NCBI GenBank assembly: GCA_963839925.1
Contig: CAWIWV010000001.1
Location: forward strand, 248,001-312,000
Source of the DNA: Bog-756 sp963839925
Lineage (GTDB): Bacteria > Actinomycetota > Acidimicrobiia > Acidimicrobiales > RAAP-2
Length of the DNA stretch: 64,000 nt
Direction of reading: 5' to 3'
Positions 18,452 to 26,953 of this stretch are shown here, piece by piece. The notes beneath the pieces were generated by a model. The model had not been told where the DNA came from. It saw only the letters and a list, made by a program, of their open reading frames with translations, and searched no databases. A program made the translations under genes and the position numbers. Numbering within the stretch: the stretch's first letter is position 1; every line of letters starts with the position of its first letter.

Positions 18452-19618
18452 ATGGACTTCAGACTCGGCGAGCGCAGCGAGCAGTTCCGGCAGGAGGCCC
18501 GCGACTTCCTCGATGAGGTCTTCACCGACGAGATGCGCGAGGAGATGCATCGAACCGGTGTCCATCACGACTGGACGTTCCACCGCAGTCTCGCCGAGCG
18601 GGGGCTGCTTGCTCCGGGGTGGCCGGTCGAGTTCGGGGGACAGGGTCGCGACCCTCTCGAGATGATGGCGTTCATGGAGGAGTTCCATCGCGCCGGGGCT
18701 CCCACCTATGCGGTCGGCACGACCATGATGGTGGCTGGGATCATCCGGCACGTGGGGACCGAGGAGCAGAAGCAGCTGATCCTCCCGCCCGCGCTCGGCG
18801 GCGAGATCATCATCGTGCTCGGCTTCACCGAGTCGGAGTGCGGATCCGATGTGGCCGCCTGTCAGACGAGGGCCGTGCAGGACGGTGACGAGTGGGTCAT
18901 CAACGGGCAGAAGATGTTCACGACCAACGCGCAGGAGGCCGACTACGTCTTCATGCTCACCCGCACCAATCCGGACGTGCCCAAGCACCAAGGACTGACC
19001 ACCTTTCTCGTGCCGCTCCGTCAGCCTGGCGTCGAGGTCCGACCGGTGCACACCGTGTCCGGCGAGCGCACCAACCTGACCTTCTACTCGGACGTCCGGG
19101 TCGATGACTCGCTGCGCATCGGGGCCGTCGACGGAGGCTGGGACGTGATGCGGGTCGGGCTGACCTTGGAGCGCGCCGGCGACCACGGCGGCGAGTCGAT
19201 CCGAATGTTGAAGGCGATGGAGGAGTGGGTTCGCGACGCGGTGGACGAGGACGGTCAACCGAGGACGCAGGACCGCGACGTCCTCTCGCGACTCGGACGC
19301 GCGGCCGCGGAGAACGAAGTCACCACCCTGTTCTGCCGGCGCTCTGCGTGGACCAACGAGACAGGGCGATTGCCAGGCGTCGAGGGCTCGATGGCCAAGC
19401 TGTTCGCATCCGAGGCGTTGACCCGCCAGTCGTCCGACTTCCTCGACCTCCTCGGCCGCGACGGACTCCGGAGAACGGGCGACCCCTCTGCTCCCGCGGA
19501 CGGCGCCGTGGAGTACGACTTCCGGTTCGCGTTGGGGACCACCACCTACGGCGGGACCAGCGAGATCCAGCGCAACATCATCGCCCAACAAGGACTCGGT
19601 CTACCCCGGCCGCGGTGA
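18452..19618 (+). CDS. Acyl-CoA dehydrogenase (larger subunit of a pair)
   Basis: Predicted 388-residue acyl-CoA dehydrogenase. It opens MDFRLGERSEQFRQEARDFL, has the mid-domain FTESECGSDVAACQTRA and the second mid-domain block INGQKMFTTNAQEADYVFML, and ends with GTTTYGGTSEIQRNIIAQQGLGLPR. The ATG at 18452 gives the canonical N-terminus; the longer open frame from 18011 lies inside the upstream gene. Tightly spaced (2 nt) after the smaller subunit, so the two probably assemble together. The gene is followed by a hairpin that overlaps its stop. Confidence 0.92.
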   Translation: MDFRLGERSEQFRQEARDFLDEVFTDEMREEMHRTGVHHDWTFHRSLAERGLLAPGWPVEFGGQGRDPLEMMAFMEEFHRAGAPTYAVGTTMMVAGIIRHVGTEEQKQLILPPALGGEIIIVLGFTESECGSDVAACQTRAVQDGDEWVINGQKMFTTNAQEADYVFMLTRTNPDVPKHQGLTTFLVPLRQPGVEVRPVHTVSGERTNLTFYSDVRVDDSLRIGAVDGGWDVMRVGLTLERAGDHGGESIRMLKAMEEWVRDAVDEDGQPRTQDRDVLSRLGRAAAENEVTTLFCRRSAWTNETGRLPGVEGSMAKLFASEALTRQSSDFLDLLGRDGLRRTGDPSAPADGAVEYDFRFALGTTTYGGTSEIQRNIIAQQGLGLPRPR

Positions 19619-19639
19619 GGTTCCGTTCTCGGGACCTCA
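19616..19639. terminator. Hairpin between convergent genes
   Basis: TGAGGTTCC (19616-19624) pairs with GGGACCTCA (19631-19639) with one G-T wobble and a 6-nt loop. It overlaps the acyl-CoA dehydrogenase stop and lies 12 nt from the stop of the convergent PilZ gene, so it could end both transcripts. No clear T-tract. Confidence 0.45.
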
Positions 19640-19651
19640 GCCCTGGCGGCT

Positions 19652-20089
19652 CTACCAGACCGCTTGAAGCTCGGCCAAAGAGTCGAGATAGCGGCGCTCG
19701 GCTTCGGTGAGATCGACGAACTCGATCCCGATCCTCGACCGGTCGTTCTTTCCGGGAATGCAACTGCGTACTTCACCACAGAGTTGCACGGCGACGATGA
19801 TTCGATCCCCGCAGGCTCCTCTCGGATCTGATCCGATCAACTCCAGTCCTGCGCCGGCAGAAGAGATGTCGATGACTCGACAGTCGGTCCAGCGCCGGGC
19901 CGGGTCGCCTTCGATCAGATACCGGCCCTGCCAGTCCGTGAATTGACGCGGGAGGCGTCGTCGAATCTGTTCCACGTCCGAACCCACCAATCTTGCAATC
20001 TCGGTGCAACACCTGATGTCTCGATGAATGTCGTTGCATCTCTGATGAACCAGGTCGTCCGTTCGGAGAAACGAGTGGAGCGATTTCAC
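19652..20089 (-). CDS. PilZ domain protein
   Basis: Predicted 145-residue protein with a C-terminal PilZ domain. The RxxxR-type cyclic-di-GMP motif is RRRLPRQF and the second motif is DISSAGAG (D/N-x-S-x-x-G), followed by strands ending RIGIEFVDLTEAERRYL. This is the standard diguanylate-binding arrangement. The N-terminal 40 residues are cysteine-containing and unlike the domain; the GTG at 20089 is the only long start seen, so the true start may be further in. No cellulose, pilus or flagellar genes are nearby, so its output is unknown. Confidence 0.8.
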   Translation of the reverse strand: MKSLHSFLRTDDLVHQRCNDIHRDIRCCTEIARLVGSDVEQIRRRLPRQFTDWQGRYLIEGDPARRWTDCRVIDISSAGAGLELIGSDPRGACGDRIIVAVQLCGEVRSCIPGKNDRSRIGIEFVDLTEAERRYLDSLAELQAVW

Positions 20090-20131
20090 CCCGCGCTCAC
20101 CCGCAGTCCTTTCGATCCAAAGAGGGAAGGA

Positions 20132-20638
20132 CTACCCGGTCTTCGTGGTGGTGGGCGCTTTGGTTGTCGCCGTCGTCGAGTGGGGTGTGGTCTTCGGCGT
20201 GGGCTTGACCGACAACTTCCACACGCAGGCGGTCTTGATCTGGAAGCTGTAGTTCCCCGACTTGGCATAAGGCTTCTGTCCACCGCCACCCAGTCCGGTC
20301 TGGTTGGTCACGACGGTCGGGGATCCCCCATGGTCGGTTGTCGTGAGTACGAAAGTCTTTCCTCCGGGCGACTGACCGCAGATGAACCTCCATGCCGCGG
20401 TCCACTTGGCCGGGAGGGTGACGGCGGGGATGGATTTGCTGCCGGTGCCCGACTTGTCGAGGTACACCGCTCGGACGCTCGCCGTGGTCGACGTCGTCGC
20501 CGATGGTGACGAGCTGCACGCAGCCAACAAGAATCCGAGCGCGACGGCGGCTGCCGCGGCCGCCTTCGGAGCACGCATCGACCGAAGCACGCCGCCAGAA
20601 GCGTTCTGGGTTTCCGAGTCCAGCATCGAGTCCAACAT
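20132..20638 (-). CDS. Thr-rich lipoprotein of unknown function
   Basis: Predicted 168-residue lipoprotein. A hydrophobic Ala-rich segment ends in the lipobox LLAAC (Cys41), followed by a short Ser/Thr linker. The middle contains two further cysteines (FICGQS, KTACVW) that could form a disulfide, and the C-terminus is a Thr/Lys/Pro-rich tail. I do not recognise the family. The ATG at 20638 is chosen because AAAGGAAC precedes it; the frame is open to 20794. It sits alone between PilZ and the divergent iron-transport ATPase and is unrelated to the lipoprotein pair at 58-60 kb. Confidence 0.75.
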   Translation of the reverse strand: MLDSMLDSETQNASGGVLRSMRAPKAAAAAAVALGFLLAACSSSPSATTSTTASVRAVYLDKSGTGSKSIPAVTLPAKWTAAWRFICGQSPGGKTFVLTTTDHGGSPTVVTNQTGLGGGGQKPYAKSGNYSFQIKTACVWKLSVKPTPKTTPHSTTATTKAPTTTKTG

Positions 20639-21037
20639 GTGGGTTCCTTTCTGCTTTGCGGGTGAATATGGTCCCAACGAAACCGAGGCGGACCCTACCG
20701 TTGGCGGTGGCGGAATGTGGCGATAGAGAGGCGAATAGTGATGCCGAAGTCGCTGGAATGAACCGACGTCTCTGTGTAGGAACTGATGTGCCAAGCAGAG
20801 CCTCGGAGAAGCAAAGAACCAGCTTAGAAGTCGGAGAAGAGTGCGCGGTGTCAGCAGGAATAGAACGAAAACTGCCCGCCCGGCATTGAACCGGTCACCC
20901 TTCTACTCACCCGCGGTTCACCCCGCATACCGACCGGCGGCATTGTGATCAATCCGACCGCGATGGCTCGCAAATGCGGAGGGCGGCTTTGCTGCTGACG
21001 CAATCGACTGCGGCGGCCGGTCGTAGTCTGGCGGGCC
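20639..21037. other. Intergenic stretch without a convincing gene
   Basis: About 400 nt separate the divergent lipoprotein and ABC ATPase genes and should hold both promoters. I found no coding-like frame, no clear IdeR-like box and no convincing structured RNA here. Confidence 0.6.
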
Positions 21038-22171
21038 ATGGATCGACCAGTCGTCGACGAAGAGACCACCGGCGCAGCAGTCGGGCTGCGCACCGACGAT
21101 CTGCACAAGTCGTTCGGGTCCCAGGTGGTGCTCGCCGGGGTCGACCTCGAGGTGCCGGCAGGATCGTTGACCGCTGTTCTCGGTCCTTCGGGAAGCGGCA
21201 AGACCACCTTCTTGCGGGTCGTGGCCGGATTCGAGCGCGCCGATCGCGGCACGATCGCACTCGGGGGTCGAATCGTCGAGGACGACCATCACGCGTTGCC
21301 TCCCGAGCAACGGGGGATCGGGTACGTCCCCCAGGAGGGCTCGCTCTTCCCCCACCTGACCGTCGCGGCCAACGTCGCATTCGGGATGGGGCGTGCTGCC
21401 AAGAAGAAGCGCGGCGACTCCATCGACGAGCTTCTGGAGATGGTCGGGCTCGGTGGCATGGGTCGTCGCTATCCTCACCAGCTGTCCGGGGGCCAGCAGC
21501 AACGGGTTGCTCTGGCTCGGGCACTGGCGATTCGTCCGGCCCTCGTCTTGTTGGACGAGCCGTTCTCGTCGCTCGATGCCGGCCTGCGCGCGAGTGTCCG
21601 GTCCGACGTGCAGAACGTGCTGCGGGCCGGCGGAATGACCGCGGTGCTGGTCACCCACGACCAGGATGAGGCGCTGTCGATGGCCGACCAGGTCGCAGTC
21701 ATCCGGGACGGGGTCATCGGACAGCAGGGGACCCCTCAGGACCTGTACGACCATCCCGTCGACCCGGCCATGGCTCGATTCCTCGGCAACGCGAACCTGG
21801 TCCCGGCGGTCGTGCAGGGGGAGCGGGTCGATACCCAGTTCGGCCCCATGTCGATACGGTCCGACGAGCAGGGTCGCACGATTTCGGGTCCGGTGGTCGC
21901 CCTGGTGCGACCGGAGCAGCTGCTGGTCTCCGTGGTGCCGAGCGGCGCCGGATGGCGGGCGGTCGTGCGACAGACACAGTTCCACGGGCACGACGCAGTC
22001 ATCACACTCAGCTCCCTCGACCGGCCCGACGCCGACCCGGTCACCGTGCGTACCGAGGGAGACCTGGTGCTGGCCGACGGCGCCGAGGTCGAGATCACCG
22101 TCAACGGATCCGCCGTGGTCTGGTCGGCCGACCCGCACTCGAGCTCAGAAGCAATCAGAAGTAATTCATAA
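21038..22171 (+). CDS. Iron(III)-type ABC transporter ATP-binding protein
   Basis: Predicted 377-residue cytoplasmic ATPase. It has Walker A GPSGSGKTT, Q-loop VPQEGSLFPHL, signature LSGGQQQR, Walker B ALVLLDEPFSSLD and switch His (VLVTHDQDEA), plus a C-terminal TOBE-like regulatory extension of about 130 residues. The order and similarity fit FbpC-type ferric uptake ATPases. It lies 44 nt upstream of the binding-protein gene, but an IdeR-like box and promoter sit in that gap, so the ATPase may also have a separate promoter. Polyamine or thiamine ABC ATPases look similar; the neighbouring binding protein supports iron. Confidence 0.9.
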   Translation: MDRPVVDEETTGAAVGLRTDDLHKSFGSQVVLAGVDLEVPAGSLTAVLGPSGSGKTTFLRVVAGFERADRGTIALGGRIVEDDHHALPPEQRGIGYVPQEGSLFPHLTVAANVAFGMGRAAKKKRGDSIDELLEMVGLGGMGRRYPHQLSGGQQQRVALARALAIRPALVLLDEPFSSLDAGLRASVRSDVQNVLRAGGMTAVLVTHDQDEALSMADQVAVIRDGVIGQQGTPQDLYDHPVDPAMARFLGNANLVPAVVQGERVDTQFGPMSIRSDEQGRTISGPVVALVRPEQLLVSVVPSGAGWRAVVRQTQFHGHDAVITLSSLDRPDADPVTVRTEGDLVLADGAEVEITVNGSAVVWSADPHSSSEAIRSNS

Positions 22172-22178
22172 GGCGGGC

Positions 22179-22208
22179 TTGACAACAGATATTAGGCCAG
22201 CCTAATAA
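22179..22208 (+). promoter_or_regulatory. Promoter with IdeR/DtxR-like iron box
   Basis: A perfect -35 TTGACA (22179-22184) is followed after 18 nt by a -10-like TAATAA (22203-22208). Across the -10 lies ATTAGGCCAGCCTAAT (22191-22206), with 6-bp inverted arms. It matches the first 14 bases of the IdeR/DtxR consensus TTAGGTTAGCCTAA at all but two positions. Expected initiation is at or just before the ATG at 22216, so the mRNA is probably leaderless and repressed by Fe-loaded IdeR. Confidence 0.65.
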
Positions 22209-22215
22209 TCTGGGT

Positions 22216-23244
22216 ATGGATTCAAGAAGGTGTCTTGCGGGACTCGCCGCGGTGGCACTCACCGGGGGATTGCTGGCCGCCTGCTCGAGCTCGCCCTCGA
22301 GCTCCAAGGCGACGATCACCCTCTACAACGGTCAACACGTGCAGACCACCGACGCACTGGTGGCAGGTTTCGAGAAGTCGACCGGCATCAACGTCGTCGT
22401 CCGCAGTGACGACGAGGACACGCTGGCCAACCAGCTCGCAAGCGCCGGGAGCCAACCCCTCGCCGACGTGATCTACACCGAGAACACGCCGGCGGTCGAG
22501 TACCTCGCCGGAAAGGGCCTGCTCTCGAAGGTGGACCCCTCGACCCTCGCCAACACCCCGAGCCGGTACAACTCGGCCCAGGGTTACTGGGTGGGGGTCT
22601 CGGCCCGGGTCAGCGTCATGATCTACAACCCGAAACTCATCTCCAAGAGTGAGCTCCCGACGTCGGTCCTCCAGCTGGCGGACCCCCGCTACAAGGGGAA
22701 GCTGGCCATCGCGCCGGGGGAGACCGACTTCCAGCCCATCGTGACCTCGGTCAACCACACGTACGGTCAGGCGAAGACGCTCGAGTGGCTGAAGGGGGTC
22801 AACGCCAACGCCTCCGGACACAGCTACCCGGACAACGAGACGATCGCCGACGAGGTCAATCGTGGTGCGGTCGCCTTCGGCATGGTCAACCAGTACTACT
22901 GGTACCGGATGCGGGCGGAGATCGGGGCCGACAACATGCACTCCCAGATCGCCTACTTCGCCCCCCACGACCCGGGCTATGTCCTCGACATCTCCCCGGC
23001 AGCCGTCCTCAAGTCGAGCACCCATCAGGCAGAGGCCCAGAAGTTCCTGGCCTATCTCACCTCGAAGGCCGGCCAGGAGATCATCGCCCACTCGATCAGC
23101 TTCGAGTACCCGATCGCCTCGGGGGTGACCACCACCCAACCCGAGACCCCCTTCGACCAACTGCAGCCGAACGCGATCAACGTGACCGAGCTCGGTGACG
23201 GGTCGACCGCGATCTCGCTCATGAAGCAGGCAGGCTTGTTGTGA
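22216..23244 (+). CDS. Iron(III) ABC transporter substrate-binding lipoprotein
   Basis: Predicted 342-residue extracytoplasmic binding protein anchored by a lipobox (LLAAC, Cys23). The mature part begins ATITLYNGQHVQTTDALVAGFEK, the FbpA-like opening. NQYYWYR carries paired tyrosines of the kind that ligate ferric iron in this family. FbpA-type proteins bind free or chelated Fe(III) between two lobes and deliver it to the permease. The promoter with an IdeR-like box and no Shine-Dalgarno immediately upstream suggests an iron-repressed leaderless transcript. The permease follows, after 40 nt or 146 nt depending on its start. Confidence 0.9.
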   Translation: MDSRRCLAGLAAVALTGGLLAACSSSPSSSKATITLYNGQHVQTTDALVAGFEKSTGINVVVRSDDEDTLANQLASAGSQPLADVIYTENTPAVEYLAGKGLLSKVDPSTLANTPSRYNSAQGYWVGVSARVSVMIYNPKLISKSELPTSVLQLADPRYKGKLAIAPGETDFQPIVTSVNHTYGQAKTLEWLKGVNANASGHSYPDNETIADEVNRGAVAFGMVNQYYWYRMRAEIGADNMHSQIAYFAPHDPGYVLDISPAAVLKSSTHQAEAQKFLAYLTSKAGQEIIAHSISFEYPIASGVTTTQPETPFDQLQPNAINVTELGDGSTAISLMKQAGLL

Positions 23245-23390
23245 GTCGAGCTGGGCGCCGCCCACCGGGGCCGGCTCCGATCCGGTGACCGAGCTCTCGA
23301 CAGCCGCGGTCTCGACCGCCGCAGTCGCGCCCCGACCGACCATCCCCAGGACGACCCCCGCACCCATGCCGCGCGGTACGCCGTCCCCGC

Positions 23391-24908
23391 GTGCTGCTCG
23401 GCGCAAGCGTGGTGGTGGCTGCGGTTCTCCTCGCCCCACTCGTGTTCCTCGGCGTCGAGGCGGCAGGCGCCGGCTTGCGGGAGGTCGCCGATCTGATCTT
23501 CCGTCCGCTGACCGCGACGCTGCTCTGGAACACCGTGCGGTTGACCGTGGTGGTGACGTTTCTATGCGCGGTCATCGGCACCTTGGCGGCGTGGTGCGTG
23601 GAGCGGACCGACCTGCCCGGACGACGGATCTGGGCGGTGCTGCTGGTCGTGCCGTTCGCGATCCCAGACTTCGTGGTGAGTTTCGGCTGGGCGTCGCTCT
23701 CGACCTGGGTCCAGGGATTTCGCGGCGCGGTGCTGGTGATGACCCTGGCGGTGTACCCGTTGGTCTACCTCCCGGTCGCCGCGAGCCTCCGGGCGTCCGA
23801 CGCCGAGCAGGAAGAGGTTGCTCGAAGCCTCGGGATGGGCCCGGTGCGAACCTTCTTCCGGATCACCGTCGGGCAGGCGAAGGGCGCGATCCTCGGCGGG
23901 TGCCTGCTCGTCGCATTGGTCATGTTGGCCGAGTACGGCGCGTTCGAGATCCTCGGCTACCCGACCTTCACCACCGAGATCTTCACCGAGTTCTCGATCT
24001 CGTTCAACGTGCCGGTCGCAGCGGCACTGGTCGTGGTGCTGGTCCTCCTCGGATTTCTCGTGCTCGGAGGCGAGGCCGCGCTGCGCGGAAAGACCCGGGT
24101 CGCTCGGATCGGGCCCCAGGTCCAGCGAGTCTCGAAGCGTCACCGACTTGGCAAGGCGACCATTCCGGTGCTCCTCGCGCTGGGCGCGCTGGTCGGCCTG
24201 GCGCTGGGCGTCCCCGTCGCCTCGTGCTTCTACTGGACGTTCGAGGGGGGAGCCCACGCGCTCACCGGCGTGAGCATGGCGAGTGCCGCCTGGCACACCG
24301 CGCTGTACAGCGGAGCCGCCGCCGCGCTCGCCACCTTGATGGCTCTCCCGGTCGCCCTCCTCGCCGTGCGGTACCCCGGCGGCGGGGTGCGGGTGCTCGA
24401 ACGGAGTACCTACCTGGTGTTGGCGATGCCCGGGGTCGTGGTCGCCTTCGCGCTCAGCTACTTCAGCCAGCACTACGCCAACCACTTCCTCTACTTGAGC
24501 GCCCCGATGTTGATCCTCGCCTACGCCATCTTGTTCTTCCCGCTCGCCCTGGTCGGGGTCAAGGCGTCGGTCGCGCACGCGCCGTCGGAGCTGGAGGAGG
24601 TCGCCCGATCGCTCGGACTCGGGCGCCTCGGCGTGCTGCGTCGGGTGACCCTTCCCTTGATCGGCCCCGGCCTCGCCGCAGCGTTCTGCTTGGTACTGCT
24701 TGCGGGGGTGACCGAACTCACCGCCACCCTGCTGCTCGTTCCGAACGGGGTCCAGACGCTGTCGACCCAGTTCTGGGCCTACCAGCAGAACCTCTCCTAC
24801 GGACAGGCCGCCCCCTTCGCACTGGTCATCATTGGCATCGCAGCGGTCCCGAGCTACATACTGGGCCGGTTCTTCGATCGTCTTCCTGCGAAGGCAACCA
24901 GGACCTGA
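23391..24908 (+). CDS. Iron(III)-type ABC transporter permease
   Basis: Predicted inner-membrane permease of about 505 residues made of two homologous halves, each with about six membrane spans. Each half carries an EAA-type loop for ATPase contact (EEVARSLGMGPVRTFFRITV and EEVARSLGLGRLGVLRRVTL), as in FbpB. The first in-frame start is GTG 23391 without an obvious ribosome-binding site. A second frame from GTG 23285 codes a plausible hydrophilic N-terminus (TELSTAAVSTAAVAP ... TPSPR) that would join this frame if one base were added in the C-run near 23384-23388. The N-terminus is therefore uncertain and the gene may extend back to 23285. Confidence 0.87.
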   Translation: MLLGASVVVAAVLLAPLVFLGVEAAGAGLREVADLIFRPLTATLLWNTVRLTVVVTFLCAVIGTLAAWCVERTDLPGRRIWAVLLVVPFAIPDFVVSFGWASLSTWVQGFRGAVLVMTLAVYPLVYLPVAASLRASDAEQEEVARSLGMGPVRTFFRITVGQAKGAILGGCLLVALVMLAEYGAFEILGYPTFTTEIFTEFSISFNVPVAAALVVVLVLLGFLVLGGEAALRGKTRVARIGPQVQRVSKRHRLGKATIPVLLALGALVGLALGVPVASCFYWTFEGGAHALTGVSMASAAWHTALYSGAAAALATLMALPVALLAVRYPGGGVRVLERSTYLVLAMPGVVVAFALSYFSQHYANHFLYLSAPMLILAYAILFFPLALVGVKASVAHAPSELEEVARSLGLGRLGVLRRVTLPLIGPGLAAAFCLVLLAGVTELTATLLLVPNGVQTLSTQFWAYQQNLSYGQAAPFALVIIGIAAVPSYILGRFFDRLPAKATRT

Positions 24909-24926
24909 TCAGCACCGAGCCCCGGG

Positions 24927-26789
24927 ATGGGCGTGCCCACCGACCCCACCATCACCTCTCTGTTCCACAGCCAGCTGCTCCACCAGGCATCGCTGGTCAC
25001 GATCCTCGCCCTGGTGCTGCTCGTTGGGTGGAACACCGTGCGGCGGATGCAGCTTCGCAAAAGGGCAGTCGGGTCGGATCCCCAGCAGGCCTCTGCGACC
25101 GCCGTCCCCGAACCGCTCGCACGACGGGTCCTCAGGTTCGGCTTCGGCGCGCTCTGGGTGATCGACGGTCTCCTGCAACTGCAGCCCGGGATGCCGCTCG
25201 GCTTCCCGGACGGTGTGCTCCAGCCGGGTGCAGCTTCGTCGCCGGGCTGGGTGCAGAGCCTGGTCGACTTCGGGGCCACCACCTGGTCGCGCCATCCCGC
25301 CGAAGCCGCGGCCGCCGTCGTGTGGATCCAGCTCGGCGTGGGCCTGTTCCTGTTCGTCGCGCCACGGGGGAGGTGGTCGAGAGGGGCGGGACTGGTGAGC
25401 GCCGGATGGGGTCTGGTGGTCTGGGGGTTCGGCGAGTCGTTCGGCGGGCTCTTCGCCCCCGGCCTGTCCATCTTGACCGGGGCGCCCGGCGGCGTGGCGT
25501 TCTACGTCGTGGCGGGAGTGCTGCTCGCACTTCCTGAAGAGGCCTGGTCCAGCCCCAAACTCGGTCGGGCGGTCACCGGGTCCCTCGGCGTGTTCTTCTT
25601 GGTGATGGCGGGGCTGCAGGCGTGGCCAGGGCGCGGCTCCTGGCAGGGGAAAGTCGCCGGTGCGCCCGGGACGCTGGCAGGACAGGTCCGGCACGCCGCG
25701 AGCGCCTCGCAACCCCACGCCCCCTCGTCGATCGTCTCGTCGTTCGCATCCTTCGACGAGGCCCACGGCGCGGCGGTCAACCTGTTCGTGGTGGTCGTGC
25801 TGGCGCTCGTCGGACTCGCATTCGTGTCGGGCCGTCGACTCTTCCCCGCGCTGATCACCCTTGGCGTGTTCGCGCTCGCCGACTGGGTGCTCGTCCAGGA
25901 CCTCGGCGTGTTCGGAGGGGTCGGCACCGATCCGGGGTCGATGGTTCCGATGTTGCTGCTGGCAGCAGCGGGCTACGTGGCGATGGTCAGAGTGCCCGAG
26001 CGTGTTTCTGTGGACCAGCCTGTCTCTGTAGACCAGCCTGTCTCTGTAGACCAGCCTGTTGCCGAACCGGCGCACTCCGGGCAGGCCCCGGTCGACCCGG
26101 ACCAAAGACGATCGTGGTGGGAGCGGGTGGGACCCGGCTACGCGGCAGGGATCGCCGGGTCGTTGCTCGCGGTGGTCTTCCTCGTGGTCGGCACCGCTCC
26201 CTTGGTCGCCGCTGCGACCGACACCCGGGCAGACACCGCGCTGGCCGAGACCTTCGACGGGACTCCTGCCGTGCTCGACGGTCCGGCGCCGAACTTCCAT
26301 CTGGTGGACCAGTACGGACGACCGGTGTCGCTCGCCACCCTGCGCGGCGAGACGGTCGCGATGACCTTCCTCGACCCGGTGTGCACCACCGACTGCCCGA
26401 TCATCGCCCAAGAGTTCCGGCATGCCAGCCAGATGTTGGGGCCCGACGCAGCCCGGGCCCGCTTCGTGGCGATCGTCGCCAACCCGATCTTCAACTCGCT
26501 CGCCGACGTCCGCGCCTTCAACCGGCAAGAGGGTCTCTCGTCACAGTCCAACTGGCTCTTCCTGACCGGGTCGAGGTCTTCGCTCGAATCGCTGTGGAAT
26601 GCCTACGGTGTTCCCGTCTCGACCGCCCCGGCCGGCGCGATGATCGACCACGCCAACCTCGCCTACGTGATCGATGCGCAGGGGAGGCTCCGCCGAGGGT
26701 TGAACGCGGATCCCGGTCCCGCAGAACCGGCGGACCAGTCGTCCTTCTCCGCGCTGTTGGCCGCTCAGATGCAAGAGGTCATGCACTGA
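24927..26789 (+). CDS. Membrane protein fused to a SCO1/SenC thioredoxin-like domain
   Basis: Predicted 620-residue protein. Residues 1 to about 440 contain roughly eight hydrophobic segments (DoxX-like character, family not identified), then three copies of VSVDQP as a linker, then a last membrane span. The C-terminal part is a SCO1/SenC domain starting PAPNFHLVDQYGRPVSLATL, with the CX3C metal/redox motif Cys486-TTD-Cys490 and the conserved His575 (MIDHANLAYVID). SCO proteins insert copper into cytochrome oxidase or act as thiol oxidoreductases; fusion to a multi-span protein is unusual. It lies 18 nt downstream of the iron permease. Tandem 13-bp repeats cover its stop codon. Confidence 0.82.
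   Translation: MGVPTDPTITSLFHSQLLHQASLVTILALVLLVGWNTVRRMQLRKRAVGSDPQQASATAVPEPLARRVLRFGFGALWVIDGLLQLQPGMPLGFPDGVLQPGAASSPGWVQSLVDFGATTWSRHPAEAAAAVVWIQLGVGLFLFVAPRGRWSRGAGLVSAGWGLVVWGFGESFGGLFAPGLSILTGAPGGVAFYVVAGVLLALPEEAWSSPKLGRAVTGSLGVFFLVMAGLQAWPGRGSWQGKVAGAPGTLAGQVRHAASASQPHAPSSIVSSFASFDEAHGAAVNLFVVVVLALVGLAFVSGRRLFPALITLGVFALADWVLVQDLGVFGGVGTDPGSMVPMLLLAAAGYVAMVRVPERVSVDQPVSVDQPVSVDQPVAEPAHSGQAPVDPDQRRSWWERVGPGYAAGIAGSLLAVVFLVVGTAPLVAAATDTRADTALAETFDGTPAVLDGPAPNFHLVDQYGRPVSLATLRGETVAMTFLDPVCTTDCPIIAQEFRHASQMLGPDAARARFVAIVANPIFNSLADVRAFNRQEGLSSQSNWLFLTGSRSSLESLWNAYGVPVSTAPAGAMIDHANLAYVIDAQGRLRRGLNADPGPAEPADQSSFSALLAAQMQEVMH
26004..26057 (+). repeat. Three in-frame 18-bp repeats (VSVDQP)
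   Basis: Three tandem copies of an 18-bp unit (GTCTCTGTAGACCAGCCT, first copy with two changes) encode VSVDQP three times in the linker before the last membrane span of the SCO1 fusion. Copies 2 and 3 are identical, so expansion is recent. Confidence 0.9.
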
Positions 26790-26864
26790 GGTCATGCACT
26801 GAGGTCATGCACTGAGGTCATGCAATGGGGTCATGCACTGAGGTCATGCCAGAGGTCATGCAAT
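26775..26864. repeat. Seven 13-bp tandem repeats across a stop codon
   Basis: About seven copies of GAGGTCATGCACT or close variants (one copy 12 bp) start inside the last codons of the SCO1 fusion gene, include its TGA (26787-26789) and continue downstream. There are no spacers, so this is a minisatellite-like array, not CRISPR. Confidence 0.92.
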
Positions 26865-26871
26865 GAGAAAG

Positions 26872-26920
26872 TGCCGGGCCCGGAGCGGAGGCGGCGGATC
26901 CTCGCTCGACAGGCCCGGCA
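26872..26920. terminator. Large inverted repeat between convergent genes
   Basis: TGCCGGGCC (26872-26880) and GGCCCGGCA (26912-26920) form a perfect 9-bp stem around 31 nt, between the convergent SCO1 fusion and MMPL genes. No T-tract is evident, so termination is a guess from position. Confidence 0.4.
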
Positions 26921-26953
26921 TCAGGCGCGATATCGGCACGAGGCGGGTGGAAC

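Noticed and set aside
20870..20945. tRNA-like minus-strand segment with GGTTCAAT resembling a T-loop
   Set aside because: The T-stem pairs for only 4 bp, and no matching 7-bp acceptor or anticodon arm could be formed.
26775..26864. CRISPR array
   Set aside because: Repeat units are contiguous 13-mers without spacers and no cas gene is nearby.
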